Shown here in pieces: positions 61,021 to 64,000 of a stretch of 64,000 nt of DNA. Source of the DNA: Lotus japonicus (Eukaryota > Streptophyta > Magnoliopsida > Fabales > Fabaceae); NCBI RefSeq assembly GCF_012489685.1, contig NC_080043.1:54086289-54150288 (forward strand). The letters are read 5' to 3'. Position 1 is the stretch's first letter, and every line of letters starts with the position of its first letter. The position numbers and the translations under genes are program-made. The notes under the pieces were generated by a model that was not told where the DNA came from, searched no databases, and saw only the letters and a list, made by a program, of their open reading frames with translations.

Positions 61021-63420
61021 ATGACTCCTCAACGCCGCACCAAAGGATCCTCTCGACTCCAGAGCCTCGCTCAAACATCCCGCGCCCCGGTCATTCCTCC
61101 CCCGGGTGGGGGACTTCCCCTTAAAGAAAATGAGAAAAATGCCTTCTGGCACCAAGTCCTTTCCACCCTCCCTCCGTCTGCCACCCAGGAACCCACTCTG
61201 AAAGCTATCTGTCAACCCTCTGAGTTGTCCACCGACAAATCCATCGCCGAGTTAGCCCCTCGGGTCGGAGGGTTATGCCACGAAAAGTCCCTCGAGGATG
61301 TCCTTATCACCAGCCGAGGCCTGAGCATCCGTCGCCCTTGGAAGTGCCGCACACTCGAACAAGGCGTGGAAGAGCCCCACTTATTCTATGTTTACGAGTA
61401 CTTCTTTCTTGATCTGGGGATCAAACTACCCTTCTCCCCTTTTCTTTGCCAGGTTTTGAGGGAGATCAACGTAGCCCCAAGCCAACTTCACCTGAACGCC
61501 TGGGCTTTCATTCGATGCTACGAGATTCTGTGCAATGCTGTCAACCTCGAAGCCAAAACCTCCCATTTCTTCTATTTCTACGGCGTGGAGCCGAGATCCT
61601 TTAAAGCCGAGACTCCCGGGTGGGTCTCCCTAAAGTCTCGAATGGGTCGGCAGCGTCTCCAACCTTATAAGAGCAATATCAAGATAGGGCCCGGGCGCCG
61701 ATATTTTCGCATAATCGTGCACCCCTCCTATCCTGAAGCTTTCACACGCCGGGATGAGATTGCTTCATTACCTTTTTATTGGACCAAGGATCCCCGCGAC
61801 GTTCCTCCACCACCCGACGCATCACTAAATAATGAAGATAAAGCAGTCTTCGGCTTCCTCTCCAGGTTCCCCATCCTTGAATGCTCCCAGTTGCTCGAAG
61901 CCGCTCGTGAAAACACACTCCACACCCTCCTAGAAGGGATTGACTTTACTGTGGCCGCGCTACAGCGCGCCTTAACTGCCGATTCGCTCGAGTTTCCTCC
62001 TGTTTTCAATACCCAGGTGAGCAAGAGGAAACGCGTCATCGCCGATTCTGACTCTGAGGCTGCCGTTCTCCCGCCGAAGAAGGTCAAAAGATCTTCTTCA
62101 AATGACCCTGCTGAAGGTGCCACTGGGTCTGATGAGGCTACACCGGGTGTCGCCCCATTGCCCACAACTGACGATCTGGTTCCTGGATCCAATGGTGATG
62201 TCGTTCCGCCTTTCCCCCCGAAGAGGTTCCAGAAATCCAAAAAGGTTAACCCCGATCCAGAGGGAAAATCTGGGGTCGAGACTTCCTCACCTCAGAAGTT
62301 GAAAAAGAAGAAAAAGAAAGGTAAGAAACCTCCAGCTGGCAAAGCGTCTGCCCCACATCTGGCGGGTGAAGAGATTTCAAAGCCCTTGGGCGGGGAAGGG
62401 TCCTCGCCTTGCCTAGAGGAAGTTTCCGCTGGTCAACAAACTCCTGAAAACTCTACCCAAACAATTCCTTCCTCTGGTCAAGTCGGGGCGGACCCAGCTG
62501 GAGTATCTTTCGCCCGACCGGTGAGCCCTCAGGTCGAAGGTGCAAACCCCCAAGCGTTGCCAGTCTTTTTCCCCGCCAGTCCTGAAATCAACCATGCGAC
62601 TACTGGCGATCAAACGGGATCTTCACCAAGCCAACAACCTTCCACCATCGACTTCATGTTGTCCAACTCCTTTCTCGGCAGTATGAGAGCAGCTAAGATT
62701 CCTGATCTTGACATCGCAGCGCAGGAAGCCCTCAACCACCTCTTGCGGGCGGGGTGTCTCTTCGCCCAACTATCCCAGGACTCAGCTTCCTCCGCAGAAG
62801 TGGAGAAACTTCAACAGGAGGCTGAAGGTTACCGCGCGGCCACGGAGGAGGCTCATAATGAATGGGACAAGTTGCTGACCCAGGTGGTGGCTCAAACGAG
62901 GAAACTGACCGACGTAGGCGTTGATATGAACTACCACGAGGAGGACCTGGCTGCTTGCAAGGAAAGGACGGATGATTTGGAGTTGGATTGGTATGAACTT
63001 CAGCAAGAGGTGAAGGCAAAAACGGAGACAATCAACGCCAGCAGGGCCGCTTGCATCGTCCAAGGCAAGGAGATCGCATTCCTTCAAAGCGAGTTGGGTG
63101 CGACGAACGAGGCCCTGTCTGATGTGAGGTCACAACTTGAGGTAGAAAACCAGGCCCTCGCGGATATGGACTCCAAAATCAAGACCTCTCAAGCCCGGTT
63201 GGTGGCTGATGTTGCTGCTGAGGTCGTGGAAGAACGTGGTCGCAGCTTCTTTCTCGCCAAGGCCCAGGTTCAACATCTCTACCCAGGAATTAACCTTGAT
63301 GGAATGGGGGCTTTCAAGAAGATTACCTCGCATGGGCTCGTTGGCCTTGACGATCCTCAACGCTTCACCGCCGAGCGTTTCGCCGCTGCTGAAATTGAGA
63401 GGGAGAAATCGTCAACGTAA
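61021..63420 (+). CDS. Intact antisense ORF of element C, 799 codons
   Basis: ATG 61021 (MTPQRRTKGSSRLQ) to TAA 63418-63420, no interruption, opposite to the element's own genes. Residues 80-310: Transposase_28-like domain with [34 protein letters not shown] and RRYFRIIVHPSYPEAF. 335-560: low-complexity linker with basic clusters that could be nuclear signals (SKRKR, KKKKKKGKK). 580-740: coiled coil. End: [18 protein letters not shown] and GAFKKIT boxes shared with A and D. Function unknown; being the only unbroken copy, it is the reference for the family. Confidence 0.85.
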   Translation: MTPQRRTKGSSRLQSLAQTSRAPVIPPPGGGLPLKENEKNAFWHQVLSTLPPSATQEPTLKAICQPSELSTDKSIAELAPRVGGLCHEKSLEDVLITSRGLSIRRPWKCRTLEQGVEEPHLFYVYEYFFLDLGIKLPFSPFLCQVLREINVAPSQLHLNAWAFIRCYEILCNAVNLEAKTSHFFYFYGVEPRSFKAETPGWVSLKSRMGRQRLQPYKSNIKIGPGRRYFRIIVHPSYPEAFTRRDEIASLPFYWTKDPRDVPPPPDASLNNEDKAVFGFLSRFPILECSQLLEAARENTLHTLLEGIDFTVAALQRALTADSLEFPPVFNTQVSKRKRVIADSDSEAAVLPPKKVKRSSSNDPAEGATGSDEATPGVAPLPTTDDLVPGSNGDVVPPFPPKRFQKSKKVNPDPEGKSGVETSSPQKLKKKKKKGKKPPAGKASAPHLAGEEISKPLGGEGSSPCLEEVSAGQQTPENSTQTIPSSGQVGADPAGVSFARPVSPQVEGANPQALPVFFPASPEINHATTGDQTGSSPSQQPSTIDFMLSNSFLGSMRAAKIPDLDIAAQEALNHLLRAGCLFAQLSQDSASSAEVEKLQQEAEGYRAATEEAHNEWDKLLTQVVAQTRKLTDVGVDMNYHEEDLAACKERTDDLELDWYELQQEVKAKTETINASRAACIVQGKEIAFLQSELGATNEALSDVRSQLEVENQALADMDSKIKTSQARLVADVAAEVVEERGRSFFLAKAQVQHLYPGINLDGMGAFKKITSHGLVGLDDPQRFTAERFAAAEIEREKSST

Positions 63421-64000
63421 AAATAGCTATGTGTTTTTTTTTTTTGACTCTCTTTATCATCTTTTGTAATTGATTAATGTTCTTATATTTTTCCTTAGTT
63501 TGAATTCATCTCGCGTTTGCTCGTCGCCATTTAGGCAATTTCATTTTAGGAACTTTCGCCTTGCACTCGCCCGTCGCCATTTAGGCAACTTTTTAGGAAT
63601 TTTCGCCTTGCGTTCGTGTAGCGATTTTGGAGGTGTGCCGAAGAAACTAGGACTTTTGCTCATTTTGAGGCTTTTATTCACACCAATATTTCCCGTAACA
63701 GCAGGTGGGGCCTTGGCGGTTTCATCCTGCCAAGGGCTTACACTGCTGGGGGCCCAATGGCCATATGAGTTTACCTAGAATTATGCCTAGTTTATTTTCT
63801 CGCCCATATTTCGGGGAGGCCTCGTATTACCAGATTTCGGGGAGACTAAGGGGATAAGGGACCCACCCCATTTTGGGGATAAGTCGCTTTCCCGCACACA
63901 TCGCCAACGAGAGGTCAGCGCTTCGCGCCGGACTTTCCCGGAGCAATCCCCAGACATCAAGGTCGTATTGGGATTGCCACCTTCGGGGAATTTTTCCCAC
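63421..64000. other. Tat spacer of element C
   Basis: Non-coding. CTCGCCCGTCGCCATTTAGGCAA-type repeats at about 63522-63590, then the segment shared with A (30780-31140). Confidence 0.6.

Larger units (their letters stand above)
60036..64000 (-). mobile_element. Tat-type Ty3/gypsy element C, 3' part (continues past edge)
   Basis: 3' LTR 60036-60345 (TATA box on the minus strand near 60198-60209), then non-coding sequence like 26838-27580 in A, an antisense ORF, and the shared Tat spacer. Gag, protease and pol should lie right of 64000. Confidence 0.88.

Overview
The window is nuclear DNA of a flowering plant. It holds one intron-containing lipoxygenase (LOX) gene with plant splice signals and a dense, nested set of plant retrotransposons (SIRE-like and other Ty1/copia, Ty3/gypsy Tat-type, a CRM-like chromovirus, TRIMs, solo LTRs). 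Several repeat types suggest a dicot, perhaps a legume, but that is tentative. There is no sign of bacterial or organellar genes.

Left part (1-18916): a partial minus-strand Ty1/copia gag-protease (1-1204); a SIRE-like element reduced to gag plus 3' LTR (1749-5328); old LTR-type sequence (about 5330-9604) ending in a 61-bp hairpin minisatellite; then two ~4-kb solo LTRs of one family in opposite orientation, 39 bp apart (9847-13854 and 13894-17843), each with its own 5-bp target duplication.

Middle (18917-57455, minus strand): a nine-exon lipoxygenase gene. Every exon of the family can be placed, phases agree and introns are GT-AG, giving 860 codons over 38.5 kb. Intron 6 alone is 30.8 kb because a retrotransposon (element B) landed about 12 bp inside it and was then colonised in successive layers: B > TRIM > Tat element D > solo LTR E > Tat element A. 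D also carries solo LTR F and CRM-like element G. Target-site duplications date most layers relative to each other. The LOX C-terminus, which supplies an iron ligand, appears lost through a late frameshift.

Right part (57456-64000): LOX upstream flank; a small TATA-to-polyA unit containing a 46-codon ORF that coincides with a hairpin (59.0-59.6 kb); a 371-bp concentric foldback (59630-60000); and the 3' part of a third Tat element (C, minus strand, 60036 to the edge) with an intact 799-codon antisense ORF. Homologous antisense ORFs occur, broken, in A and D. Element A also has a second, unshared antisense cassette with its own TATA box and polyA signal.

Two themes stand out: a gene that kept its reading frame around a five-deep transposon nest, and an LTR family whose minisatellites are built from self-complementary units with compensatory changes.
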